DNA of 48,912 nucleotides from assembly GCA_030849065.1 (NCBI GenBank), contig JASAON010001536.1:1-48912 (forward strand). Reading direction: 5' to 3'. The translations under genes were made by a program, and so were the position numbers. The notes below the pieces were generated by a model, which saw nothing but the letters and a program-made list of their open reading frames with translations, searched no databases and had not been told where the DNA came from. Below, in pieces: positions 25,528-33,675 of this stretch. Positions within the stretch are counted from its first letter, which is position 1, and each line of letters starts with the position of its first letter. Source of the DNA: Jaenimonas drosophilae. Lineage: Eukaryota; Euglenozoa; Kinetoplastea; Trypanosomatida; Trypanosomatidae.

Positions 25528-27060
25528 ATGCGGCCCTCTTCTGGACACGGCAAAGACGGAGCGGCACCTCCTGCTCGCCCAGTTGTGGCCATGCGCTCGC
25601 AGCAGCCCGTCAGTGAGGCGGCCTCGCCACCTGCGGCACGCGGGCGGAATAGCGCTACCACCGAGGGCAGGAGTGATGGCTTGACCTGGGCGCCTCGTTA
25701 CCACTTTGTTGCTCCGCCATCAACGCGTCCTGATACGGCCCCTAGCTATAATCCCCCAGCGGCACCTCCCTTCGCCTTGGTTAACCGCTCCACCGCTTCT
25801 GGCGCCACCGGCGCTCGCGTGGGCATCCCTGGTCCCGTCCCGTCCTCCTCCATGCTGCAATCACGCGTAGCAACACGCTTCTCCGGAGACGGCCTTAATC
25901 CCGCCGCCCTTGGTGCGCCAGCCTCCGCCTCACCCACCCCCCGATCGCGATCGATGCCCATGCACCACGAACGCGTGGCAACACCAGGTGCGACAGGAAC
26001 CTCTGGAAGCCGTGGCGCCGGCCTCTCCACCGTTGGCGGCCACAGCCGTCCATGGGCCCTTCCTTCCCCCAAGGGCATTCTGAAAAAGAGCCAACAAGTT
26101 CCCCTGTCAAGGTCGGCGGAAGTCGGATCCACGCCCCTCGGTGTGGCGACCTCGCCCCGGCGTGTTCGCTTTAACGAAGGGAGCCTTATGGACTCGGGCA
26201 TGGGTGCAAGCCACGTCTACAGCGATGATGCCCTGGGGATGTCACTGGATCACGTCAACCTGGAGGAGGTGATGCAGGAGCGTGACTCATCACTAGTGAC
26301 CTCGTCCAAGCTGGTGGCAGCTACAGGTCAGTGGGGTGAAGACTCGGAGTGGTTCAACGCACAGTTTGGGGTGTCCTCGCCTCCGAAATCCGCTCCAGTG
26401 AGCACCACAAAGTCTGCTGGCCGTTCGGTCGCCTCTTCGTCTGGGGCACCACGTTCGCAGCCCCCCAATGGGGGGCAGCTTCCGTCTCCATCCAAGAGCG
26501 GCAGTGGGGGCGGTTCACTGAAGGAGAGCTCATCATCCTATGTGGATGGCCTCACAGAGTCTGAGCGCCGCTTTATTAAGACTCTCATTTTGGTTAACCA
26601 GCGTCATTCGATGCGGTCAGGTTCGTCGGCAAGTTCTCGGGAGCCCTCCATGTCAACGTCCTCCCCTGTCTTACCACACGGCCCAGGGATGAATACAAGC
26701 CTCTTGGAGGACAATTGGAGTACTTCCCGCCCCGCATCAGGAGGCGCCGGGGCCAGACGCCATAGCTATCAAAGTGGAGAATCGTCGTTGGAGCGAACAC
26801 GCAACGTGACTGTGCCGCGCTCATCAACTTCCAATGGTACACGCGGAACGGACTCAGTTGCGATACGCGGAAGTACGTCAACCGTGGAGCCCTCTGTTCT
26901 TATTATGACTCCTCGAGGAACCTACTTGGGGGATGAAGCTGCGCCACTTGCTGAGGTGCGTCGTTCCACACAATCTCGCATGCTCTCCAGTGCATCGAGC
27001 CTGGAGGAGGAGGGACCCCGCCGCCAGGTTCCGCAGCCCTTCCCCCACGGCGGCCGCTAA
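25528..27060 (+). CDS. Disordered Ser/Pro-rich protein with paired PP1-docking motifs
   Basis: A 510-residue protein without a recognisable globular domain. Composition is dominated by Ser, Pro, Gly, Ala and Thr with many SP/TP sites (SPSKSGSGGG, SSPVLPHGPG), so it is largely disordered and likely phosphorylated. Two short motifs stand out. PKGILKK at residues 181-187 fits the [GS]IL[RK] motif, and RVRF at 212-215 fits the RVxF motif; together, in this order and about 25 residues apart, they are the arrangement used by several PP1 regulatory subunits to dock on the catalytic subunit. A short conserved-looking helical segment (YVDGLTESERRFIKTLILVN, about residues 338-357) may bind another partner. 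The protein probably acts as a PP1 scaffold or targeting subunit (inference). The frame continues upstream to a GTG at 25321, but the first ATG after the acceptor is at 25528. Confidence 0.82.
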   Translation: MRPSSGHGKDGAAPPARPVVAMRSQQPVSEAASPPAARGRNSATTEGRSDGLTWAPRYHFVAPPSTRPDTAPSYNPPAAPPFALVNRSTASGATGARVGIPGPVPSSSMLQSRVATRFSGDGLNPAALGAPASASPTPRSRSMPMHHERVATPGATGTSGSRGAGLSTVGGHSRPWALPSPKGILKKSQQVPLSRSAEVGSTPLGVATSPRRVRFNEGSLMDSGMGASHVYSDDALGMSLDHVNLEEVMQERDSSLVTSSKLVAATGQWGEDSEWFNAQFGVSSPPKSAPVSTTKSAGRSVASSSGAPRSQPPNGGQLPSPSKSGSGGGSLKESSSSYVDGLTESERRFIKTLILVNQRHSMRSGSSASSREPSMSTSSPVLPHGPGMNTSLLEDNWSTSRPASGGAGARRHSYQSGESSLERTRNVTVPRSSTSNGTRGTDSVAIRGSTSTVEPSVLIMTPRGTYLGDEAAPLAEVRRSTQSRMLSSASSLEEEGPRRQVPQPFPHGGR

Positions 27061-27476
27061 GTGGACACATCATCTTTGAATCAACTAGTCTAACGCCCGC
27101 CTCATGTGTCGTACCTACTATTGGACGTGCCGTGCGTGCGTCTACACCGTGAGGCACCGCGGTGCTCATGATGGAGTTCACGGGCGGGGGGGGATGTATC
27201 TTTGATGAGTTGTGGGGTTTCCTACCTGTTGTGTCAGGCGAGCATCATGATTGAGTCGTCTTCTGTACAATCTTCGTAAGCCCCTAATACGGGCTTCACC
27301 CATAGTTACCGTTCACTTGCAACCCCATCCTTGCTGAACAGTGGTCTGGTGGGTACCCTGATGATTCCTCAACTACAACAAGACTTGGTTACCCTCCCCA
27401 CCCTCTCTTCATCAGCTCGACGACGCACATTCACAGGTGTGACACTTAGTTGCTTCACTTTTTGCTCTGCCAAACA
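27061..27476. other. Intergenic region with trans-splice acceptor
   Basis: The 3' UTR with a run of nine Gs near 27184-27192, then an acceptor (ACCCTCCCCACCCTCTCTTC, AG at 27414-27415). No ATG occurs between that AG and 27477. No other gene is seen. Confidence 0.6.
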
Positions 27477-30296
27477 ATGAGCCGCATTGACAAGCGCATG
27501 CATCAGGAGAAGATCGTGGGAACAGCGCAGGATGCAAGTGTGCGCCTCTTTGCCTTCACGAACCTTCGAACTGGCTACGACGTCTGCTTCTCCCCGGAGA
27601 ACCCGATTGTGGTTCTAAAGACAAAGAAGCCAGCCACTAGCCAACACCCATGCAAGCAGTGGGAACAACTGAGCTCGGTCGTCTTTGAGTCTCAGCCCAA
27701 CAATACGCATGCCCTCTTTGTGGTGGACACAACCGCTCTCTCAGACCAACCTCAGTATGGACAGGAGGAAGTTGTCAATGGATGTGCCGTGGGCCCCCTG
27801 CTGAAGCGAGTGAGCAACGTCATGGCTAAGCTGAATCCTCATGACGGAACTCTGGTCGCTGCAGGCGCCTCCTGCTATCTGGCTCTTAAGTACATGTGGG
27901 TGGGTGAGAAGACATTTGGTCATCGTGATCGCCTCCTTCGTCGTCTGGTTTTGGTTGTGCCTCCCTCTTTGGACGGCCTCCGAAGGCTTGGAGAGTTTGC
28001 GGCTCGTGCAAAGGCGTCCAACGCCTCGTCCTATCCACTCTGCGAGATAGTTGTGCTGCTGCAGGAGGCTACGGAGGTAACTCAGTGGACAACGTGGTTG
28101 CAGGAGGTGCAGGACAAGATGCACCTCATTAGTTCATTCAGCATCTCTGCCGACCTCAAGCCCACCCTGTTCCATGCAATCTCCCGTGAGTGTGGCGTGG
28201 TTGCTGATGGCACGGCAGTGGACACCTCACGCCGATTTGCCAACCCCCGTACCTTTCGAATCGACTTCGTTCTGAGCAAACAGACGAAGTGCGTCGAGCA
28301 ACTTCCAAGGCCCAGTCCTCTGGATACGCTGGGCTATGATGATGATGAGGCTGGAGAGTACGGATATGAGGATGACGATGAAGACAACGAGGAGAGTGAA
28401 GATGGTGAGGACCATCACCATCACCATGATGCCTGTGGTAGCTGCTGCGGTTCCTCCTCTGAGGAGGATGAGGAGAGCGGCGCCATGATGGAGGCTGGAC
28501 TTCGTTCACTTCCTCAGCTGAAAGACCCGGTGCGCATCATCCTCGAGGGTCGATTGCTGGACTTGGAGAAAGGCCTCGTCGGTTCCACCGAAGGCTGCAT
28601 TCAGGTGGAGCGCCTCAAGGAGCTGATTGATGCCGATCCGAGCCTTCTCAAGCATGTCACCGCCAAGATGAGTAAGGGACCGACGTTGAGCCTCGCAGCC
28701 CGCCTCGTCCGTACACGCGACGGACGAACCAACCTTCGGGCGCTTGAGGTGGAGGCCATGACCAAAGCAGCGGAGAAGAACTCACTTATGGTGGGCTCCG
28801 GCCTCGCAGAGATTCCTGCTTCCTACAACGTCTCCTCCATCTGCCACAGCTATGGAGCACTGCTCGTGCGTGGACGCAAATGTGCCCTGACGCGTGATAT
28901 CTCGAAGAAGAAGAGGTCATGGGAGGGGCTGAGAATTCCTTTCACTGCACACTCGTCAACGACAGAGAGTTCCATGGAATGCGCAGTGCGTGCCCTCTGC
29001 GACGCGTGTGATGTTAGTGCGGATAACTTCTACACACCTAGCTATCTGCCACCTGTGATGTACTATATGAAGGAGGCGGACCGCCCCGTTCATTGCATCA
29101 CCCTGTTTACTATGGTGGCTGTCAATCCATCCCCACAGGGCCCGGCGAGCGATGCGGTGGAGAGCCCACTTGAGGTGGATGAGCCCTATGACTGGGTAAG
29201 TTTCAGCAAGGCCTTGACCCTCCTTCAGTGTGAGGCGGAGCGAGAGGCGCTTCGTGAGATGCAGCGGAACCTCGCGCGTGCTCATGCCGCCGAGCTGTAC
29301 TCAACCTTCCCTGGCTATGGGGTCTTTGGAGAGGAGGTTGGTGGCTCCACAAGTGCTGGAGCTTCGCTTGAAAACACCGCCGCCCCTGCCTCACTGGAGG
29401 GTCTCGAGGTCATCGTTGCACTGTGCCCAGGGGATGCGAGCCACCGCAGCACCCCGCACATTCAACGCGCTACCAACGCGTCCGAGGTCTTCGTGATGAC
29501 GCCCACCACCTCCATTGCGCAGCTCCTTCGCCATGGGGCTGCTGCACTTCCCTCTGGTCGCATGGCAATGCTAGTGGACCCTTCTGTGGAGCTGTCCCAG
29601 TTCTCGGGAATTCTGTGCCACCTCACCGACGAATTAGGCGCCAGCGCACAAGTGTACACACTCCTGGACCAACACACGGCGGAGTCTCTGTGTACACTCA
29701 ACCATAGCGAAGTCGACGATGAAGACCGCAGCAACTTGATGGACGCGTTGGTGGATGCCTCGCGACTGTCGGACGCTCTCTTCGTCATCTCTCTCGAAGG
29801 TAGTGTGGAGCCCTTGTCCCCGAACGTGGAAGCTGTGTTGGCTTGTTGCCGAGCAGCCAACCAAGAGATACGCCTGTTCCTGGGCCTCGACGTGAGCAAT
29901 CAGCCGCTGGTCTTGCCAGAGCTCTCTCGTCCTGTGCGCGAAGCGTCACTGCCTCGTCTCGTACACCTGAAGTTGGAGTCGGACAAGAAGGTTGCCTCTG
30001 CCGCCTTGGGTGCGGTGGCCTCCGTTGGCAGCTTGAGCACATTGTTCACTCCAGGTGATTCCGTCGTGATGATGGTGCAGGGGGAGTTTGTCCTGACCCA
30101 CGGAAAGGGACGAGGGAAGACAGCGTGGATTGCGCTGGATAGCTCATCGAGGTGCCTTCGGGTGGAGGAGGAGGAGGCCGATCAACAGAGCACTGCCACA
30201 ACATCTCTGGAACTGATGGTGTGGTGTTCGTCAGCTGCAGTGGCTACAAAGGTGGAGAGCATCGCACGAGCCATGTTCGCTCAGCTCGTGGATTAG
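27477..30296 (+). CDS. Large multidomain protein with degenerate Nudix-like region
   Basis: A 939-residue protein that I cannot assign to a named family. Residues about 20-275 alternate strands and helices and resemble an alpha/beta-hydrolase-like fold (ALFVVDTTALSD, TLVAAGASCYLALKYM, RLVLVVPPSLDGLRRL) without an obvious nucleophile motif. Residues about 285-340 are a highly acidic tract with HHHHH and CGSCC, a possible metal-binding or charge-rich linker. Residues about 455-590 look Nudix-like: strand GALLVRGRKCALTR, WEGLRIPF, then ESSMECAVRALCDACDV in the place of the Nudix box, and later ITLFTMVAV and EPYDWVSFSKALTLLQ. The Nudix-box glutamates are missing. Residues about 645-939 vaguely recall a CobW-type GTPase C-terminal half (SDALFVISLEG, VEAVLACCRAANQEIRLFLG), but no P-loop is present. 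It may be a pseudo-enzyme scaffold. The start is the first ATG after the acceptor at 27415. Confidence 0.75.
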   Translation: MSRIDKRMHQEKIVGTAQDASVRLFAFTNLRTGYDVCFSPENPIVVLKTKKPATSQHPCKQWEQLSSVVFESQPNNTHALFVVDTTALSDQPQYGQEEVVNGCAVGPLLKRVSNVMAKLNPHDGTLVAAGASCYLALKYMWVGEKTFGHRDRLLRRLVLVVPPSLDGLRRLGEFAARAKASNASSYPLCEIVVLLQEATEVTQWTTWLQEVQDKMHLISSFSISADLKPTLFHAISRECGVVADGTAVDTSRRFANPRTFRIDFVLSKQTKCVEQLPRPSPLDTLGYDDDEAGEYGYEDDDEDNEESEDGEDHHHHHDACGSCCGSSSEEDEESGAMMEAGLRSLPQLKDPVRIILEGRLLDLEKGLVGSTEGCIQVERLKELIDADPSLLKHVTAKMSKGPTLSLAARLVRTRDGRTNLRALEVEAMTKAAEKNSLMVGSGLAEIPASYNVSSICHSYGALLVRGRKCALTRDISKKKRSWEGLRIPFTAHSSTTESSMECAVRALCDACDVSADNFYTPSYLPPVMYYMKEADRPVHCITLFTMVAVNPSPQGPASDAVESPLEVDEPYDWVSFSKALTLLQCEAEREALREMQRNLARAHAAELYSTFPGYGVFGEEVGGSTSAGASLENTAAPASLEGLEVIVALCPGDASHRSTPHIQRATNASEVFVMTPTTSIAQLLRHGAAALPSGRMAMLVDPSVELSQFSGILCHLTDELGASAQVYTLLDQHTAESLCTLNHSEVDDEDRSNLMDALVDASRLSDALFVISLEGSVEPLSPNVEAVLACCRAANQEIRLFLGLDVSNQPLVLPELSRPVREASLPRLVHLKLESDKKVASAALGAVASVGSLSTLFTPGDSVVMMVQGEFVLTHGKGRGKTAWIALDSSSRCLRVEEEEADQQSTATTSLELMVWCSSAAVATKVESIARAMFAQLVD

Positions 30297-30510
30297 TCCA
30301 CCAACACGCTAATCCGTATCCGTCATTAATGCCGATTAACAAAACCATCAACGTGCAATCTGCAAGCCTTGTGCATCGACTTGTGTGCATTCATTATCCA
30401 TTTCTCACTGCTTGCTTTTCCTCTCCTCTTGTCTCTCATTTGGATGAAGTGCAGTGGCTCTAGCACGTACGTGTGTCAGCGGCCAAGTAAACAGAAGATA
30501 CCGCTTACAC

Positions 30511-30774
30511 ATGTCGTTGGCGGTTCGAACAGAGCTCATTCACCAACTCCTCCGTCAACAGGAGGAGGCATCACCATTTAGTGTGGCAGACTTTGTCCAC
30601 CAGTGTCCACCGCTAAGCGACCCAAACTGGGCCATGGAGGAGCTGCTACGGATAGACAACCAAGCAGGTGTGTGGAGTGGCAGTGCATTGCCAGCGCAGG
30701 TTTGGTCCCCGCCTGCCACAAGCGACTGCCCATTTCGAACGAACGCAGAGGACTTCAATGCAGCGCGCTGCTGA
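30511..30774 (+). CDS. Small hypothetical protein (87 aa)
   Basis: A small frame with its own 5' architecture. A long pyrimidine tract (about 30400-30440) and an AG at 30453-30454 precede it, the first ATG after that AG is this start, and a second acceptor (AG at 30920-30921) lies downstream for the next gene. The product is mostly polar; its first half is helical (MSLAVRTELIHQLLRQQEEA) and the second half is Pro/Trp-containing (QVWSPPATSDCPF). It has no signal peptide, membrane span or known domain. Without conservation data it could also be an untranslated RNA. Confidence 0.5.
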   Translation: MSLAVRTELIHQLLRQQEEASPFSVADFVHQCPPLSDPNWAMEELLRIDNQAGVWSGSALPAQVWSPPATSDCPFRTNAEDFNAARC

Positions 30775-30864
30775 GCTTCTAATTGTGGAGGGTGTCTCCC
30801 AAGCTTGCGGAGTGAGTGATATTGTTGTAAAGTTGATCAACCTCTTCGGACTGACCTGTACTGA

Positions 30865-30921
30865 CTACCTCCTCATCGTTTTTCTTTCCGTTTTCTTCGT
30901 TTCATGTGCACGACTCTGTAG
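30865..30921 (+). promoter_or_regulatory. Putative trans-splice acceptor for the RAD23-like gene
   Basis: A tract CATCGTTTTTCTTTCCGTTT, continuing as TCTTCGTTTC, precedes an AG at 30920-30921. The first ATG after it is at 31029. Confidence 0.55.
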
Positions 30922-31028
30922 GTGTGAAGGGCTAGGTTGGCAGGAATAGACGAAGAAACACACTGACCAACTTTGGATCGAAAACCCCAAAGAAGAAAAT
31001 ATATCATAGGTCGTCGTCCGTTTCCATC

Positions 31029-32102
31029 ATGAGACTTTCAGTTAAGTGTCTGGTGGCCAGTGGGAATGCCGCTGCTCTACCCGATTCGGATGCTACGATC
31101 AAGGAGATTGACATGGCCAATCCGCAGGCAACCGTCAAGAGCTTCCGAGCTGCCATTGCGGTGCAGTTTAAGATCCAGGTGTTTGGCTTCGTCATGAGTG
31201 CTGTGAAGAGTGACGGAACGGCTGTGGACTTTAGCGATGAATCCGTTCGCCTGGCCGATTGTGGGTTGACGGAGGAGACGGAGGTGACGGTGTCCTCCAA
31301 GCGGGCACGACCTCCGGCTTCGACGGGCGGGGCTCCTGTGCCGGCAACGGCTACGTCGCCAGGTACTGATGACCCTCCAGCAAGTCGTGCTCGCGTGGAG
31401 GTCACCCCGTCGTCTCCTGGTACGGTGTCTGGAGGGGAGGATGCCGCTAGCGAGGGTGAGGAGGACGAGGACGATGAAGGAGAAGAGTTTGACTTGGGGG
31501 AGGTTCTGGCTGGCCTGAGCGATGGCGAGGATGATGGAAAGGATGGCAGCTCTGGCGCGGATCTCTACACGCGCCTGATGGAAACGGTACCTGACTTGGT
31601 GGCCATGCGCCAACGCTTTCTTGAGAATCCTGAGACGATGATGCAGCGCATCCAGACCGAGGACCCCACGCTTTTTCAGCTCATCACTGCTAACCAGCAG
31701 AAGTTTCTGGACTTGGTGAACGACGAGGAGATGGTGCAGCTCCTCCAAGACGATGCGGATGCGATGGAGGAAGGTAGCGGCATGGATGATGAGGAGCTGG
31801 ACGAGGAGCAGCTTGAGGTTGTCCAGAATGCAATCATGCAGATGCTTGCGCAAAGCCAGAACGCTACCGAGTCGGACTTGAACGCTTTGGGGGATCTTCG
31901 TCCCGAAGGAGAGGCGGCTGTTGACGAAACGGATCAGGAGAGGATTCTGGCCTTCACCCCTTCCGACGAGGACGAGGCCAAGATCCAGGAACTGACCCAG
32001 TTAGGCTTCACGTACAAGCAATGTAAGGTGGCGTTCTACATCAGCCGGCGAAGTATCGAACGGGCGGCGAATCTCCTCTTTGAGAATCCGCCCAAGCTCT
32101 AG
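31029..32102 (+). CDS. RAD23: RAD23-like ubiquitin receptor (UBL, XPC-binding, one UBA)
   Basis: A 357-residue protein. RAD23 proteins shuttle ubiquitylated clients to the proteasome and stabilise the XPC/Rad4 damage sensor. A ubiquitin-like domain spans residues 1-92 (MRLSVKCL, then VKSFRAAIAVQFKIQ and LADCGLTEETEVTV). A disordered acidic region follows (93-175, with EGEEDEDDEGEEF). The XPC-binding/STI1-like domain is about 180-240 (LVAMRQRFLENPETMMQRIQ, then LFQLITANQQKFLDLVND). A C-terminal UBA domain lies at about 315-357 (IQELTQLGFTYKQCKVAFYI, then ERAANLLFE). The usual first UBA, between the UBL and the XPC-binding domain, is not seen; an acidic tract takes its place. Ubiquilin/DSK2 is an alternative, but the single helical repeat fits the RAD23 XPC-binding pattern better. 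The start is the first ATG after the acceptor at 30921. Confidence 0.82.
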   Translation: MRLSVKCLVASGNAAALPDSDATIKEIDMANPQATVKSFRAAIAVQFKIQVFGFVMSAVKSDGTAVDFSDESVRLADCGLTEETEVTVSSKRARPPASTGGAPVPATATSPGTDDPPASRARVEVTPSSPGTVSGGEDAASEGEEDEDDEGEEFDLGEVLAGLSDGEDDGKDGSSGADLYTRLMETVPDLVAMRQRFLENPETMMQRIQTEDPTLFQLITANQQKFLDLVNDEEMVQLLQDDADAMEEGSGMDDEELDEEQLEVVQNAIMQMLAQSQNATESDLNALGDLRPEGEAAVDETDQERILAFTPSDEDEAKIQELTQLGFTYKQCKVAFYISRRSIERAANLLFENPPKL

Positions 32103-32275
32103 TCTGATTGCTACTCCCATGACGCCCCGCACACCAATGCGGGCTGCGTGTGTGTCTCTGTGTGGGTTCTATTCCCAGCATCAATAACGACGGTTAACAC
32201 TCTTCCAGCATGTCCATATCTCTTCATGTCCTACACAGATCCCCCTCCTTGACGAAATTGCCACATCTCCACATT

Positions 32276-32314
32276 TCTCGCTCTCCCGTCACGGGGTTTT
32301 CACTCCTTTGGTAG
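32276..32314 (+). promoter_or_regulatory. Putative trans-splice acceptor for the PROPPIN-like gene
   Basis: The tract CTCGCTCTCCCGTC...GTTTTCACTCCTTTGGTAG has its AG at 32313-32314. The next ATG is the gene start at 32352. Confidence 0.55.
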
Positions 32315-32351
32315 ACTCCCTCGGTTTCTGAGACAATCTCTTCGCGGAAGG

Positions 32352-33371
32352 ATGGCACCAACAGAGGGACCAGAGAAGTTCCCTCCAAGGGCCTACTTTC
32401 ACCCCAACCACGAATCTTTCATCTTCACAAAAGACGATGGCTACTTTCAAAGTTGCGCCATAAACACGGATGATGGCTCCCCCAAAAGGCTGAACCCGTT
32501 TCCTCTGAGAGGTCAGTTCAGCGTGTGTTCTTTACCCATCCGTGCGGCGGCTGGGTATGGTGCCTTATTAGCCGTGTCCTTTGACTCGCGACACATTGCA
32601 ACCGACACAGGGGTGAACACAGAAGGCTACGTGTATCTGTTTGATGTGGAAACGGACGAGTTCTTAGTGGAGTTTGATGTCACCGCACATTCCTCCATTG
32701 TGGGATTGCGGATGAATGCACGATCCCTCGTCGTGCTCATGCAAGATCGGTGGGTTTTCATTGACTTCCGGAAACGTAGGGAGCTCTATCACGAGGGAAC
32801 CACGTGCATGCTGGAAAAAACTGCTGTACTCTCTAAGAGCAGTCAAGACTCAAGACAGGATTTTATCATCGCCACCAAATTCGCCGCTGCTGTCAATCAC
32901 CTTCGCCTCTACCACTTTCACCCAGATGACACTGACTCGAACAGATGCGAAGACATTCTCATCCCAGGCGGAAAAATCACGTACATGAGAAGCGATGCCT
33001 CGCTTGATTGTCTTGTTGCGTGCTCTTGCGATGGGGTTCACCTACTCAAAAGAACCTCAGACGGATTTCGGCGTATCGCTCTCTCCACTCTGGTCTGCCA
33101 AGCAGCTTCCATTCGAATTCTTGACGACAGGCTAATTGTCGCGGCCTTTGCAAGTAATGGACGCATGGAAATCCAGCACCTCAACCCAATGGGGGTGAAG
33201 ACATCCAACCATGTTGTGGTCACCAAGGGACATATCATTGAGCTAGGAATCCGGCCAAACGCCACCAAACTACACGCTATTGTTGCATCAGATGACCACG
33301 AAACACTCAGCTGCTATTGCGTCCGACTGGACAGTACCCCGCCAACGGGTCAGACCCACAAGCTCCACTAG
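32352..33371 (+). CDS. PROPPIN-like (ATG18/WIPI family) beta-propeller protein
   Basis: A 339-residue all-beta protein. PROPPINs are seven-bladed propellers that bind PI3P and PI(3,5)P2 on autophagic and endosomal membranes. The blade pattern matches the family: opening YFHPNHESFIFTKDDGYFQS, then LLAVSFDSRHIATD, YVYLFDVETDEFLVEFDVTA (compare the family's VxIWDxxxxxxIxExxFxS), VGLRMNARSLVVLMQDRWVF and IDFRKRRELYHEGT. The diagnostic FRRG/LRRG lipid-binding motif is not present as such; the nearest match is FRRI at residues 239-242, in roughly the corresponding region. Either the motif is degenerate with weaker lipid binding, or the resemblance is chance and binding is lost. The length is normal for small PROPPINs. 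The start is the first ATG after the acceptor at 32314. Confidence 0.7.
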   Translation: MAPTEGPEKFPPRAYFHPNHESFIFTKDDGYFQSCAINTDDGSPKRLNPFPLRGQFSVCSLPIRAAAGYGALLAVSFDSRHIATDTGVNTEGYVYLFDVETDEFLVEFDVTAHSSIVGLRMNARSLVVLMQDRWVFIDFRKRRELYHEGTTCMLEKTAVLSKSSQDSRQDFIIATKFAAAVNHLRLYHFHPDDTDSNRCEDILIPGGKITYMRSDASLDCLVACSCDGVHLLKRTSDGFRRIALSTLVCQAASIRILDDRLIVAAFASNGRMEIQHLNPMGVKTSNHVVVTKGHIIELGIRPNATKLHAIVASDDHETLSCYCVRLDSTPPTGQTHKLH

Positions 33372-33675
33372 ATCGAGTGCTCTCTCCCCAGAATGCATTG
33401 GACTACATGAGCTTGATGGGAATGCGTACACGTCGCTATACATTTTTACGTATTTTTATGCCTATCTTATTTTTATCTCTTCTCCGTCCCACACGTTCAA
33501 CAACGGTTTTGGCTGGACGCTGTTATTTGGTTGACACAAGTATGGATGGAGCACCAGCTGAAGTGCGTGGCAATTAAAAGACCGACACAGCCCAAGACTC
33601 GGATGTATCTTTCTGACTTGGAAATTTTGCCCCTTCGCTTCTTGATTGATGATGTAGGTAGTGACCCCACTTGTG
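33372..33675. other. Intergenic region with trans-splice acceptor
   Basis: AT-rich 3' UTR (TTTTACGTATTTTTATGCCT and around), then an acceptor zone with its AG at 33656-33657. The first ATG after this AG is 33676, the start used for the TBC gene. Confidence 0.55.

Noticed and set aside
28319..28460. GAT/GAG and CAC/CAT runs as a DNA-level simple repeat
   Set aside because: The runs lie within the reading frame of the large multidomain protein and encode its acidic/His tract, so no separate repeat element is needed.
31077..31853. Minus-strand frame of 258 codons opposite the RAD23-like gene
   Set aside because: It is a mirror of acidic GAG/GAT codons, which give Leu/His/Ile-rich antisense frames; there is no independent evidence of a gene.
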